From NCBI GenBank assembly GCA_964346275.1, contig CAYFUR010000013.1:1-52113 (forward strand): a stretch of DNA of 52,113 bases, given 5' to 3'. Made by a program: the position numbers and the translations under genes. The notes beneath the pieces were generated by a model. The model ran no database searches and was not told where the DNA came from. It saw nothing but the letters and a program-made list of their open reading frames with translations. This stretch comes from CAYFUR01 sp964346275. Its GTDB lineage: Bacteria > Sumerlaeota > Sumerlaeia > SLMS01. Each line of letters begins with the position of its first letter. Position 1 is the first letter of the stretch. Shown here in pieces: positions 33,330-42,102 of this stretch.

Positions 33330-34184
33330 ATGCCCCGCCCCGGCCAGGTGACATTTTCCCGCGTTCATCTGGAGCGCGATCTGCGCGCCGCTGGCGTGGA
33401 GGCGGGCGATGTGCTGGTGGTGCATTCCTCCCTGGGGCGCATTGGATGGATTATGAGCGGGCCAAGGGAAATGATCGCCGCCTTGCAGGGGGTGCTTGGC
33501 GAGGCGGGAACACTGGTCATGCCGACGTTCAGCTTTAACCTGGATGGCTGGGACCTGCCCCCTTTCGATCCCTGGAGCACGGCGAGCCGGGTCGGCCGCC
33601 TGACGGAGGTGTTCCGCCGCATGCCGGGAGTGAGCCGCTCGCATCATCCCACGCATAGCGTCGCGGCCTGGGGGCGGCTTGCCGCGGATCTGACCGGCGG
33701 GCCGATCGATTACGAACCGCTGGGAAAGGGAAGTCCGCTCGACCGGGCGCGGCTCGCGGGGGCCAAGATCCTTCTGGCGGGAGTTGGGCAGGACCGGAAC
33801 TCGACAGTTCACCTGGCGGAGTCGCTCGCGGAAATGCCTTATCTGCGCGTTCCGTTTACGCTGGATCGCGATTACGACCAGGCGTGGTACGTGGAGGAGA
33901 AGGGCCGGCAGGCGCGCCGCCTGGTCATTCACGAAACGCCGGGTTCCTCGGAAGGGTTCCATGTGCTGGATCGGCGGCTGGTCGAGATGGGGGTCTCGCG
34001 GCCGGCGCGCATTGGCCAGGCGGATTCCACGATTATGAAGAGCCAGGATTTGTGCGATGCGGTGGTTTCCATGCTGAACGAAAATCCGCTGACCTTTCTG
34101 AACGTGAAAAGCGGGTCGGCGATTACCGAGCGCCGGCGGGAGTTCATGCTGCGCGAAGCGCAGCGCAGGCCGGTGAGCGGATGA
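33330..34184 (+). CDS. AAC(3)-family N-acetyltransferase
   Basis: A 284-residue protein of the aminoglycoside 3-N-acetyltransferase fold (PF02522), starting MPRPGQVTFSRVHLERDLRA at 33330. Family segments are visible: VLVVHSSLGRIGWI, GTLVMPTFSFN, and the active-site region SRSHHPTHSVAAWG, followed by GAKILLAGVGQDRNSTVHLAE. Chromosomal relatives in environmental bacteria often act on other amines or acyl acceptors, so antibiotic resistance should not be assumed. Its stop overlaps the next ATG (ATGA at 34181). The start is supported mainly by where similarity begins, since no strong ribosome-binding site is seen. Confidence 0.82.
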   Translation: MPRPGQVTFSRVHLERDLRAAGVEAGDVLVVHSSLGRIGWIMSGPREMIAALQGVLGEAGTLVMPTFSFNLDGWDLPPFDPWSTASRVGRLTEVFRRMPGVSRSHHPTHSVAAWGRLAADLTGGPIDYEPLGKGSPLDRARLAGAKILLAGVGQDRNSTVHLAESLAEMPYLRVPFTLDRDYDQAWYVEEKGRQARRLVIHETPGSSEGFHVLDRRLVEMGVSRPARIGQADSTIMKSQDLCDAVVSMLNENPLTFLNVKSGSAITERRREFMLREAQRRPVSG

Positions 34185-34780
34185 CGTCTTCGATCACAGA
34201 GACTCCTTTTTTAGAAGCTTCGCTGGAAAGCGTGATCCGGCGCTGGCAGGCGACCGATGAGGGCCAGCGCCTGGGCGGCGGCCTGGATGCGGAAGAGATT
34301 GCGGCGCGGCTCAAGCGGCGGGCCGATGCTGTGCGGCGTTACTGTGAACTCCCCCGCCGCAAGCCTTTGAATTCACTGCGCAAATGGCGGGCGGAATGGA
34401 CACCGGAAGAGGCCTGGCACCTGATTGCCGGTGCCCTCGAGCGTCTGGGTTGGACGAGCCGCCTTGTGGAAGGAGACAGTTTTGCGCCGGAGCTGCTGGC
34501 GAGCGCCCAGCCGGGCGAGGAAGACGTCGCGCTGGTGGAGAAATGGATCGCCGAGCGCCAGGCCCAGCGTTTTCGCGATGCCGGGCTGCTGGTGCGGTTC
34601 GGTTGGAAGGACGCGGCGGTGCAGCTTCTCTGTGATGAACTATACGATATCGCGGCGATGAAGATGGGGCGGGCACCGGCCTTGCCGTGGCTCGATGAAT
34701 ACGCGCGGCATCCCTTCTGCCGCGAAGTGCTCGGATGGCCCTTCTCGCCCTGGGCCGTGGAACTGCTCGAAGCGGACTGA
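34181..34780 (+). CDS. Hypothetical protein coupled to AAC(3)-family gene
   Basis: A 199-residue soluble, helical protein without cysteine motifs. It is Arg/Glu/Trp-rich (for example SLRKWRAEWTPEEAWHLI and ALPWLDEYARHPFCREV). I do not recognise a family. The four-base overlap with the acetyltransferase-like gene implies cotranslation. iscS follows after 70 bases on the same strand. Confidence 0.68.
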   Translation: MTSSITETPFLEASLESVIRRWQATDEGQRLGGGLDAEEIAARLKRRADAVRRYCELPRRKPLNSLRKWRAEWTPEEAWHLIAGALERLGWTSRLVEGDSFAPELLASAQPGEEDVALVEKWIAERQAQRFRDAGLLVRFGWKDAAVQLLCDELYDIAAMKMGRAPALPWLDEYARHPFCREVLGWPFSPWAVELLEAD

Positions 34781-34850
34781 TCTCCCCGCGAGGTATGTTT
34801 CTCGCTCCCCCTCAAGTCGTCAGTATTTCAATGCTTCGGGAGCCTCCGTC

Positions 34851-36023
34851 ATGGCGGCGAATCAGGCTGTTTATCTGGACAATCATGCGACGACGCCCAC
34901 CGATCCCCGGGTGGTGGAGGCCATGCTGCCCTACTTTACGGAGGTTTTCGGCAATCCGGCTTCGAGTCATCACGTGATTGGCTGGAAGGCGGAAGAGGCA
35001 GTGGAGGATGCCCGGGAGAGGATCGCCTCGGCCATTGGCGCCAAGAGCCGCGAGATCGTCTTTACCAGCGGCGCGACGGAATCGAACAACCTGGCGATCA
35101 AGGGTGTCGCCGCGCGGGCCGCTCCGGATAAGAAGCATATCGTCACTGTCGCAACGGAGCACAAGGCGGTGCTGGACCCTTGCGCGGGGCTGGACCGCGA
35201 GGGATTCCGGGTGACTTATCTCCCGGTGGACGAGAGTGGGCTGGTTGATCTGGATCAGCTTGGCGAGAGCATCACCGAGGAAACCTGCCTGGTGTCGGTG
35301 ATGTATGCGAACAACGAAATCGGGGTGATCCAGCCGATTTCGGAGATCGGCGCGCTTTGCCGCGAGCGAGGGGTCACGTTTCACTGCGACGCGACGCAGG
35401 CATTGGGCAAATTGCCCATCGATGTGGAGGAGGAGCAGATCGATCTGCTGTCGCTGTCGGCGCACAAGATTTACGGTCCGAAAGGAATCGGGGCGCTTTT
35501 CGTCCGGCGGCGGCGCCCCCGGGTGCGCCTTCTGCCCTTGTTGGAAGGGGGAGGGCACGAGCGAGGCCTGCGGGCGGGGACGCTTAACGTGCCGGGGATT
35601 GCCGGATTCGGACGGGCGGTGGAACTCTGCCGGGAAGAGATGGATTCGGAACGGGGCCGGCTGGCGGGGCTGCGGGACAAGCTCCGTAAACGCCTGTTCG
35701 CCGAGTTGGAGGATGTGCGGGAGAACGGACATCCGGACCGGAAACTCGCCAACAACCTGAATGTCTCGTTTGCTTACGTGGATGCGCGAAGCTTGATGAA
35801 CCGGATGGAGGATGTGATCGTGAGTTCGGGTTCGGCCTGCACGAGCCAGAATCCCGAGCCCAGCCACGTTCTTCTGGCGCTGGGCCTGCCGGAAGATCTG
35901 GCTCATGGGACGATCCGTTTTGGTCTGGGGCGTTTCACGACGGCGGAGCAGGTGGATTACGCAGCGGAGCGAGTGATCCACTGTGTCCGGGAATTGCGCC
36001 AGTTGTCGCCGCTTTCGGGCTGA
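34851..36023 (+). CDS. iscS: Cysteine desulfurase (IscS/NifS)
   Basis: PLP enzyme that takes sulfur from cysteine for iron-sulfur clusters and thiolation; 390 residues, cytoplasmic. It starts MAANQAVYLDNHATTP at 34851. PLP-site residues: ATEHKAVLD (His 104), HCDATQALGK (Asp 180) and the Schiff-base lysine K206 in SAHKIYGPKG. The catalytic cysteine is C330 in SSGSACTSQNPEPSHVL, within the long mobile loop typical of group I (IscS-type) enzymes. It is followed after about 100 bases by an A-type carrier, so the pair probably supplies cluster assembly. No IscU or regulator is visible. Confidence 0.95.
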   Translation: MAANQAVYLDNHATTPTDPRVVEAMLPYFTEVFGNPASSHHVIGWKAEEAVEDARERIASAIGAKSREIVFTSGATESNNLAIKGVAARAAPDKKHIVTVATEHKAVLDPCAGLDREGFRVTYLPVDESGLVDLDQLGESITEETCLVSVMYANNEIGVIQPISEIGALCRERGVTFHCDATQALGKLPIDVEEEQIDLLSLSAHKIYGPKGIGALFVRRRRPRVRLLPLLEGGGHERGLRAGTLNVPGIAGFGRAVELCREEMDSERGRLAGLRDKLRKRLFAELEDVRENGHPDRKLANNLNVSFAYVDARSLMNRMEDVIVSSGSACTSQNPEPSHVLLALGLPEDLAHGTIRFGLGRFTTAEQVDYAAERVIHCVRELRQLSPLSG

Positions 36024-36121
36024 GGGAGGGGCCGGAGGGGGATGATTTGGCCAGGATCAAAGCTGGCGCAGGATTTGTTTTCTTTTCAATCTGCAAACAG
36101 ATTAGAGATCGGTTGGAGCAA

Positions 36122-36445
36122 ATGATTGAATTAACGCAAAAGGCTGTGGATGAGGTTCAACGCCTCCTCAAACAGGAACAAAAAGAAGGCTGGGGGCTGC
36201 GCGTCGGCGTTGTGGGCGGCGGCTGTTCCGGGCTGAGCTACACGCTTGCTTTTGACGAAAAGCCCAACGAGGACGACTCGGTCGTGGAAGTGAATGGCAT
36301 CCGGCTGTTTGTTGATCCGAAGTCTTCTTTGTTCCTCAGCGGGATGAAGCTGGATTACTCGACGGAGCTTCTGAGCGGCGGATTCAAGTTCGAGAATCCC
36401 AATGCCACGCGAAGTTGTTCGTGCGGGAGTTCGTTTTCCGCCTGA
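36122..36445 (+). CDS. A-type iron-sulfur carrier (IscA/ErpA family)
   Basis: A 107-residue protein starting MIELTQKAVDEVQRLL at 36122, with GGAG just upstream; the longer frame begins with an unlikely TTG. The three cluster cysteines are in place: GGGCSGLSYTLAFDE and the C-terminal SCSCGSSF. Such carriers receive [2Fe-2S] or [4Fe-4S] clusters and deliver them to apo-enzymes, here plausibly including IspH, DinG and the Fe-S dehydrogenase of this window (inference). It is the last gene before a clear terminator. Confidence 0.93.
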   Translation: MIELTQKAVDEVQRLLKQEQKEGWGLRVGVVGGGCSGLSYTLAFDEKPNEDDSVVEVNGIRLFVDPKSSLFLSGMKLDYSTELLSGGFKFENPNATRSCSCGSSFSA

Positions 36446-36476
36446 TTTGAAACAACTTAGCGACTTTTCCTTTGAG

Positions 36477-36508
36477 GCGGCCATGTTCTACTGGCCGCTT
36501 TCTTTTTT
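36477..36508 (+). terminator. Rho-independent terminator after iscS-iscA
   Basis: GCGGCCA stem, 8-base loop, TGGCCGC, then TTTCTTTTTT, starting 31 bases after the A-type carrier stop codon. Confidence 0.85.
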
Positions 36509-36580
36509 GGGGGAGGATTCTTTTTTGCAGATGAGGAGGATGACCGGCCCGCGTTTCCGGGAAATCCTGTCACTCTATGC

Positions 36581-39331
36581 TCAAGCGAACGGAACAGGGT
36601 TCTGTCCGCCGGCCGCATTCGGCGGGAAATCCTGGGCCAGGCGGGCTGGCAGCCAAAAGCGCCTCCCCCATTTTTCCCAGACGGCGCGCTGGGCGTCCTG
36701 GCTCTCTTTGGCAGCAAGCCTCAGCGCCGCCGCCAGGGCCTGGCCATAGACCGCCAAAAAGACAGCTGACGTCCCGCCGCGGCGTATAACGGGAAGCCCG
36801 GGCAGGGACATGCCCGCGTGGATGTTCAACTCGCGAAGCAGTTCCTCCGCCGCGGCACGGTCCGTTCCCTCGTCCGTTCCCATGCGTATCCTTGCGGAGA
36901 AAAGGAGGGCAAAGGCCAGCACGCGCTGTTTCTCCGGCAATTTCTGATCAAGGAACCGCTCCAGTTTGCGAAGGAGATCCTCGGTTGGGGTGTCGAGCGC
37001 CACGACGGAGAAGCGATAAACCTCGAGGGAGTGTTTTGCTTTCGAGGGCAAGGAGGGCTGGACCTGGCGAATTCGCTCAATCGATGATTCCACCCGAGTG
37101 CGGTCTCCGGCGGAAAGGGCGGCGTCGATTTCCGCCACAAAGGCGGCATAGTAATGCGCACCATCGCTGCCCAGGCGGCGGAGGGATTCAATAGCCCGGC
37201 CGTCATAAGCCTGGAGGGCAAGACGCCGCAGGCGAACAAGCCGAAGACGCGGCCACACCAGCAGGGGCATTCCGACGACAAATATTCCTAAAGGCACGAT
37301 GGTTTCCCAGGGGCTCTGGTCGATGAAGGAGAGGGCCAGCCAGGTGGCCAGGACGAGCGCGGCGATGCCGATGCTTTCTCTTGGGTGGAGATAATCCGCG
37401 GCGATCGGCCGCACCAGCGCCAGCACCAGGAAAAGGAGAATCAGCGTCACCAGGGCGAGATGGACGCCAAGGAGGGCGCTGACAACTTCGTTTACCCGGA
37501 AGGCGCCGACGATCAGATTCAGCGGGACGATGAGGGCCATCACCGCGGCGGCGGAATACCAGGGTTTGAATCGCGTGTTGGGAAATGTCACCGTGCGAAC
37601 AAGAGGAACAATGAAAAGAGCAAGCAAGCAAGCCACGAGGACATTGGTGAGAAACCCAACGATGGGCCGCACGAAGAGATTGGATCCGGTCGCGATATAC
37701 AAGGCCCAGTTTGTGACCACCAGCAAGGGGGCCGGGTGGAGGCCCGCCAGGAGGTCCTGGCCGGTCCGTTCTTCCGGAAAGAGCACCATGGAGCGCCGGA
37801 GGCTTGGGAGGACCCATGTGTCCTCGGTGTTTTCATAGGAGATCGTGGTCATGGAGGAGTAATTCGGATCGTTGACGAGCCATTCCTCCAGGACATCGTC
37901 GTATCCGAAGACGACGCGATAATGTCCGCCACGGCCGCCGCTCATTTGCAGCCAGAGAACCGGATAGCCGGCATCGATGAGGGCCTTCCAGGTTTCGTCG
38001 GAGCCGGCGAATTCGGCGCTTTCCAGCCCCACGGATTCGGCATAGTGGTGCAGCACCTGGGGCGGGGTGCCTGCAATTCCCGTATAGACGAGGCCGGCGA
38101 TTTCTTCCTGGCCGCGTTCGATGCCCCAGTGGCGCAGAATGGTCTGCAGCGTGGCCGGGCCGCAGTAGTTGCCCCGCTGTCGCAGGAAATAGCGATTGGG
38201 AAGCAACTGAACCTTGTCCTCGGGTGCGGCCATGTTCAGGGAGTAGAGCATCCGGCGGGCGGTTTGATTGCGCCGCACGGCTTCTTTTTCTGAAATCGCT
38301 TGCTGGAGAATCTTCACGGCTTCATCCCGGCGCCCGGCATAGTGGAGGAACTCGGCGAGCAGAATGGGCCGGCGGAGAGTGATATACGGCTGGTGTGTGA
38401 CTTCGCTGAGAGCGCGAATGCGCTCAATCGCTTCATCGAGACGCCCCAGGTCGCGGAGGAGATCGATTTCCTTTTGCAGGAGGTCGCCGTGATTCGGGGC
38501 GATCCCGATAAAGCGGCGTGCCGTTTCCAGTGCTTCCCCTTGCCGGCCGAGGGCACGAAGAAAGTCGATTTTTTCGAGGCCCAGTTCGATGGCGTCGGGA
38601 AACTCTTCGAGTCCATCCTGGATGATCTCCAGGGCCTCGGCGGGATCGGCCCAAAAGCCCTCCTGTTGAATTTCCGAGGCCCTGACGTATGTCTCGGGCA
38701 GCCTGGACGGGGCGTTCATCGCTGTCTCAAGGGCCTGCTTTCTCTTGCCCAGCGAGCCATCCCTTATACTGAGAGCGTTCAAGTAGGAGAGGTGCGCCCG
38801 GGGGACATGAGAGTATTCGGCGACGAAGGCCTCGTATTCTCGGAACAATTTGTCTTTTGGATAGGAAGAGTCGCCCCGCTTGCGGATGAGATCGGCCACG
38901 GCGACTTCAAAAGGGATCTGCTCCCCGGCTAGCTCCATGGCTTTTTCCAATTCGCGCTCGGCGGCGGAATCATCGCGAACCAGAATGGCAGCCCATCCGC
39001 GGGTATATCGCGCGCGAAGCTCTTCCCGCGGGTTGTCCTGTTCCGGTGTGTAGCGGGCCAGCAACCCGTTGAGGCGATCAAGGCGATCAGCGGTGACCAC
39101 GTGGATACGGAGTGCGGTGAGGCTTTCCGGGTAGGCTTCGACGGCCTCGGTGGAAAGAGTGTGGGCCTTTTCGTAACTTCGCCGCTCAAAGGCGGTTTCG
39201 GCCTGCTTGATCAGGGGTAGATCGTCGTCGGGGCCGGGCCGTTTTTCCTGGGAAAAAGCGAGTGAGAAGGAAAGGGCCAGGATTCCCAGAAGAATCCCCG
39301 CAGTGATGAAGTCCGGTTTCTTGGGGCACAT
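36581..39331 (-). CDS. TPR - C39-like peptidase - membrane protein
   Basis: A 916-residue protein. A signal/anchor helix (about 8-27) leads into roughly 350 residues of TPR-like helical repeats (AETAFERRSYEKAHTLSTEA and others). A papain-like C39 domain follows: RQRGNYCGPATLQ with C390, GGHYRVVFGYDD with H470, and VNDPNY with D488. C-terminal to it lie about six to eight membrane helices (roughly 530-700) and another soluble helical part. C39 domains usually trim double-glycine leader peptides in bacteriocin exporters, but here no ABC module is fused. The substrate is unknown. The start codon at 39331 lies four bases after the stop of the LVIVD gene. Confidence 0.78.
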   Translation of the reverse strand: MCPKKPDFITAGILLGILALSFSLAFSQEKRPGPDDDLPLIKQAETAFERRSYEKAHTLSTEAVEAYPESLTALRIHVVTADRLDRLNGLLARYTPEQDNPREELRARYTRGWAAILVRDDSAAERELEKAMELAGEQIPFEVAVADLIRKRGDSSYPKDKLFREYEAFVAEYSHVPRAHLSYLNALSIRDGSLGKRKQALETAMNAPSRLPETYVRASEIQQEGFWADPAEALEIIQDGLEEFPDAIELGLEKIDFLRALGRQGEALETARRFIGIAPNHGDLLQKEIDLLRDLGRLDEAIERIRALSEVTHQPYITLRRPILLAEFLHYAGRRDEAVKILQQAISEKEAVRRNQTARRMLYSLNMAAPEDKVQLLPNRYFLRQRGNYCGPATLQTILRHWGIERGQEEIAGLVYTGIAGTPPQVLHHYAESVGLESAEFAGSDETWKALIDAGYPVLWLQMSGGRGGHYRVVFGYDDVLEEWLVNDPNYSSMTTISYENTEDTWVLPSLRRSMVLFPEERTGQDLLAGLHPAPLLVVTNWALYIATGSNLFVRPIVGFLTNVLVACLLALFIVPLVRTVTFPNTRFKPWYSAAAVMALIVPLNLIVGAFRVNEVVSALLGVHLALVTLILLFLVLALVRPIAADYLHPRESIGIAALVLATWLALSFIDQSPWETIVPLGIFVVGMPLLVWPRLRLVRLRRLALQAYDGRAIESLRRLGSDGAHYYAAFVAEIDAALSAGDRTRVESSIERIRQVQPSLPSKAKHSLEVYRFSVVALDTPTEDLLRKLERFLDQKLPEKQRVLAFALLFSARIRMGTDEGTDRAAAEELLRELNIHAGMSLPGLPVIRRGGTSAVFLAVYGQALAAALRLAAKESQDAQRAVWEKWGRRFWLPARLAQDFPPNAAGGQNPVPFA

Positions 39332-39335
39332 GGCT

Positions 39336-40379
39336 TCAGTGAGCTTCTTCGCCAGCGGTCGTCGGAAGAAGCAGGATCTCTCCGCCGTAGCTGGAGACGG
39401 CAATTCTTCCGGCGTCGAGGAAGATGGCGTCGAGAACCTGGAATCCTTCCAGTTCGGGGCGTTTGTTAAAGTGGGTTATCAAGTTGGCCTGACTCTCTCC
39501 ATCTTCGCCGGGCTCGATCTGGAAAAGGCGGGCGCCCGAAACCTCCTCGCCGATGAGCAAACGCCCCTGGGAATCGAAGGCAACGCTGTTGACGATGGGG
39601 GGGCGCTGCATGCCGGGGCGATAGAGCCTGGGGATTTGATCAATGACGCGGGGCTTGGCAGGATCGGAGATATCGAAAAGGAGGGTTCCCTGGCGGCGGA
39701 TGGCCACGGCAGCGAGGTTTCCGTGGACGGCGACGGAATCCGTGAAGCCATAGGAGACGGAAAAAAGATTCACCGGGCGCAGAATATCGTCCACATTGAA
39801 AACCTGGAGCCCCGTATCGCGGTTGTCCGCGAGAAGAAGCGTCTGGCCGCTGGGAGAAAGGCTGATCTCCTTGGAGAAATCGACGAAAGGATAGCGCGCG
39901 CGGAGCTGGGGCGTGTCCTCTCCGCCTTTCCATTCGTATATCAGCAGGCCGGCGCCGCCGGAGGCGACGTAAAGACGTTTGCCCCGGCGCATCAAGTGGA
40001 CGGGCAAACCCTCCACGGGCCAGGAAGCCATTTCGCGGTAGTCCGGCGAATCCTCGACGGGCTCGACGAGCGCGAGCTTTCCAAAACGCCTCGCGAGGAG
40101 AAAGCGGCCGTCCTCAAGAGGAAGAGCGTAAAGGGTGGGCCAGTCCTCACGAAGCTGAACTTCGGCCAGGCCGTTTCCATTTACTTTCACGAAGGCGATC
40201 CCCTGCAGTGCCAGCGGAGCCGCCAGGACCTGGGACGATTGGTTGAACGAGAGAAGCCGGGAGGAGCCCGGGAGCCGGGCCTTTGTGGTTTCCTGGGAGA
40301 AGGAGGGAATGGGAACTGTCATGAACACCAGCAACAGCGACAAAATGGCCCAGGTTTTCGATCTCTTGACGAATTGCAC
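39336..40379 (-). CDS. Exported LVIVD-type beta-propeller protein
   Basis: A 347-residue secreted protein. A GTG start at 40379 has AGGAGG nine bases upstream; the longer ATG frame overlaps the divergent gene and is rejected. The signal peptide is ILSLLLVFMTVPIPSFS. The mature part consists of beta-propeller blades, one with the LVIVD-like pattern GTLLFDISDPAKPRVIDQI and another TGLQVFNVDDILRPVNLF. Such proteins are usually surface or periplasmic binding platforms. It is cotranscribed with the downstream C39 peptidase protein (4-base spacing), so it may help present substrate or sense the envelope. Confidence 0.8.
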   Translation of the reverse strand: MQFVKRSKTWAILSLLLVFMTVPIPSFSQETTKARLPGSSRLLSFNQSSQVLAAPLALQGIAFVKVNGNGLAEVQLREDWPTLYALPLEDGRFLLARRFGKLALVEPVEDSPDYREMASWPVEGLPVHLMRRGKRLYVASGGAGLLIYEWKGGEDTPQLRARYPFVDFSKEISLSPSGQTLLLADNRDTGLQVFNVDDILRPVNLFSVSYGFTDSVAVHGNLAAVAIRRQGTLLFDISDPAKPRVIDQIPRLYRPGMQRPPIVNSVAFDSQGRLLIGEEVSGARLFQIEPGEDGESQANLITHFNKRPELEGFQVLDAIFLDAGRIAVSSYGGEILLLPTTAGEEAH

Positions 40380-40501
40380 GTAATCCTGTCCTCCTGAAAA
40401 TGATGATGAGGCTTTGCCGTTGACCGAACGGTGGCGGGCCTCTACCCATGATCGGGTTTGCGCTGAACCGCGGCCATCCGCGCCTGTGAGATTGGAATCT
40501 C

Positions 40502-41032
40502 GTGCCAAGTAAAGACCTTCCCAGAACAACTCCCGGTATGGCCATCGCGCTTTGCATCCTGAACTGGTTGATCCCGGGTGCGGGCTTTGCCGCATGCCGT
40601 GACTATGCGCGCGGAGCGGCCCTATTTGTCCTCATCAACACAATCTTCGCAATCGGCGTTTTGCTGGGCGGCTACGTGCTCGCTCCCGATTCGCTGGTTC
40701 CCATGACACGGGGCTTTAACCTGGTTGGCGCGCTGACCTATCTCGCCGAAGCGTTCCACGGTGGCGGCTGGGTTTTGATCCGGTTTCTGCAAAATGTCTC
40801 GGCGGACAATCCCGACGCGTTCTTTCAGATGAAAAATCAGGCGATAAAAACCTACTCGGACCTGGGGGTTTTTCACCTCGTGGTGGCCGGCGGGCTGAAC
40901 TACTTCGCCACGGTTCGCCTCTACGACTTGCTTGCCGGAAACCCGGAGTTGACCGAGGGGGAAGCCGCGCCGCCGAAAGATTCCGGTGGGGAAGAGCGTG
41001 ATTCGGCCGGGGGGGAGAGGATATCAAGGTGA
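40502..41032 (+). CDS. Small polytopic membrane protein (DUF6677-like)
   Basis: A 176-residue protein with about four hydrophobic segments: LCILNWLIPGAGFAACRDY, ALFVLINTIFAIGVLLGGY, a middle segment, and FHLVVAGGLNYFATVRLYD. The C-terminal tail is hydrophilic. The WLIPGAGF plus RGAALFVLIN pattern resembles the DUF6677 family as I remember it, so the name is tentative. The start is GTG at 40502; an ATG at 40538 is the alternative. It is coupled to the next gene by a GTGA overlap and divergent from the propeller gene. Confidence 0.65.
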   Translation: MPSKDLPRTTPGMAIALCILNWLIPGAGFAACRDYARGAALFVLINTIFAIGVLLGGYVLAPDSLVPMTRGFNLVGALTYLAEAFHGGGWVLIRFLQNVSADNPDAFFQMKNQAIKTYSDLGVFHLVVAGGLNYFATVRLYDLLAGNPELTEGEAAPPKDSGGEERDSAGGERISR

Positions 41033-41226
41033 GCGGAATAACTTTTGTGGTTTCAACTCTCTACCTGACTTTGGCGGTGTCTTTCGTGATCACGGTGCTG
41101 GAGAGGAACTTTGCGCCGGGCCTTATGGGTAAAACTTTACTTAGGTGGGGTAAGTTTTTACTGCTATTGGCCGTTTTGGCCATAGTTATTCAGGTGCTCA
41201 CGTGGATTCAGGAGAGCTTAGCATAA
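41029..41226 (+). CDS. Small two-helix membrane protein (65 aa)
   Basis: Starts at a GTG that overlaps the preceding stop (GTGA at 41029). Two hydrophobic helices (TFVVSTLYLTLAVSFVITVL and FLLLLAVLAIVIQVLTWI) are separated by a short basic loop, with little else. No family recognised. Coupling to the upstream membrane protein suggests a joint complex. About 130 bases then precede the pseudopilin, with no terminator visible between. Confidence 0.65.
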   Translation: MSGITFVVSTLYLTLAVSFVITVLERNFAPGLMGKTLLRWGKFLLLLAVLAIVIQVLTWIQESLA

Positions 41227-41355
41227 AAAGAGCATTTTTCCCTTTTCCTTTGAGCTTGACCCTTGAGCAGAGCAGATGCGACGTCTTGTGAACCCTGCAC
41301 AGGAATGCTCCATGAGCGAGCATAACATCCCAATTTACGGAAAGGAGGGAACGCA

Positions 41356-42039
41356 GTGAAGAAACTTCGCGGCTTTACCCTCATTGAGCTGCTGATCGTG
41401 GTTGCGATTATCGCTATCCTTGCTGCGATCGCAGTTCCCAACTTCCTCGAGGCGCAGACGCGCTCGAAGGTTTCGCGGGTTCGTTCGGACCACCGGTCGC
41501 TGGCTACGGCTATCGAGACGTACTACATTGATACCAATGAATACCCGGCCTGCACCACGGATCCCGATCTGTCCTTCGATTCGCAGTTCTACGACGCAGC
41601 GCCTTCCGAAGTCGGTGCGACCTTCATGGCGAAGACGAACACCGGCGGAACCGAAACCCTCAACACCATCACCACCCCGATCGCCTATATCAGCTCGATC
41701 TTCCCGGACCCGTTTGCCGACACGAAAGGCAAAGGCTTCCTTTACTACTCGGACGGCCGCGGCTGGATTCTTGGCTCCTGGGGCCCCGACGTTGACGAAA
41801 TCGACGGCGGCGACCTTCTCTGGGACGAGGTTGACGCCTGCGGCGAGCCCGGTGGCGGCACCAAGCAGGATGAAGTCTATTACACCGACGGCGCCGATGG
41901 CGTCGAAACCGTCTACAAGAGCACGGTGGCGCAGCCCTCGATTCTGCTCCTCACCGGCGGCAGCAGTGAAGGCTCCTACACCTACGACCCGACCAACGGC
42001 ACAATCAGCCCGGGCGATGTGTGGCGCGTGAAGCAGTAA
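41356..42039 (+). CDS. Type II secretion/type IV pilus pseudopilin
   Basis: A 227-residue prepilin. It begins with a short basic leader ending in Gly, then FTLIELLIVVAIIAILAA, the N-methylation motif with Glu5. Prepilin peptidase should cut after that Gly and methylate the Phe. NFLEAQTRSKVSRVRSDHRS continues the long helix. The C-terminal globular part is rich in Asp, Gly, Thr and Tyr, GspG-like in layout but longer, with two Cys. The GTG start has a strong AGGAGGG ribosome-binding site, and the gene is enriched in C-ending codons, which points to high expression. It is an orphan: no secretion ATPase or secretin is in the window. A terminator follows. Confidence 0.9.
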   Translation: MKKLRGFTLIELLIVVAIIAILAAIAVPNFLEAQTRSKVSRVRSDHRSLATAIETYYIDTNEYPACTTDPDLSFDSQFYDAAPSEVGATFMAKTNTGGTETLNTITTPIAYISSIFPDPFADTKGKGFLYYSDGRGWILGSWGPDVDEIDGGDLLWDEVDACGEPGGGTKQDEVYYTDGADGVETVYKSTVAQPSILLLTGGSSEGSYTYDPTNGTISPGDVWRVKQ

Positions 42040-42069
42040 TCTGCTGGCCCGAATAACGTCCTCACACTT

Positions 42070-42098
42070 GACCGCCTCCCTCGGGAGGCGGTCTTTTT
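42070..42098 (+). terminator. Rho-independent terminator after pseudopilin gene
   Basis: Perfect 10-bp stem GACCGCCTCC / GGAGGCGGTC with a CTCG tetraloop, followed by TTTTT, 30 bases after the stop codon. Confidence 0.93.
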
Positions 42099-42102
42099 CA
42101 TT

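Noticed and set aside
33330..34184. Aminoglycoside resistance determinant
   Set aside because: The fold is AAC(3)-like, but there is no mobile context or integron, and such chromosomal relatives often have other substrates; I keep only the family name.
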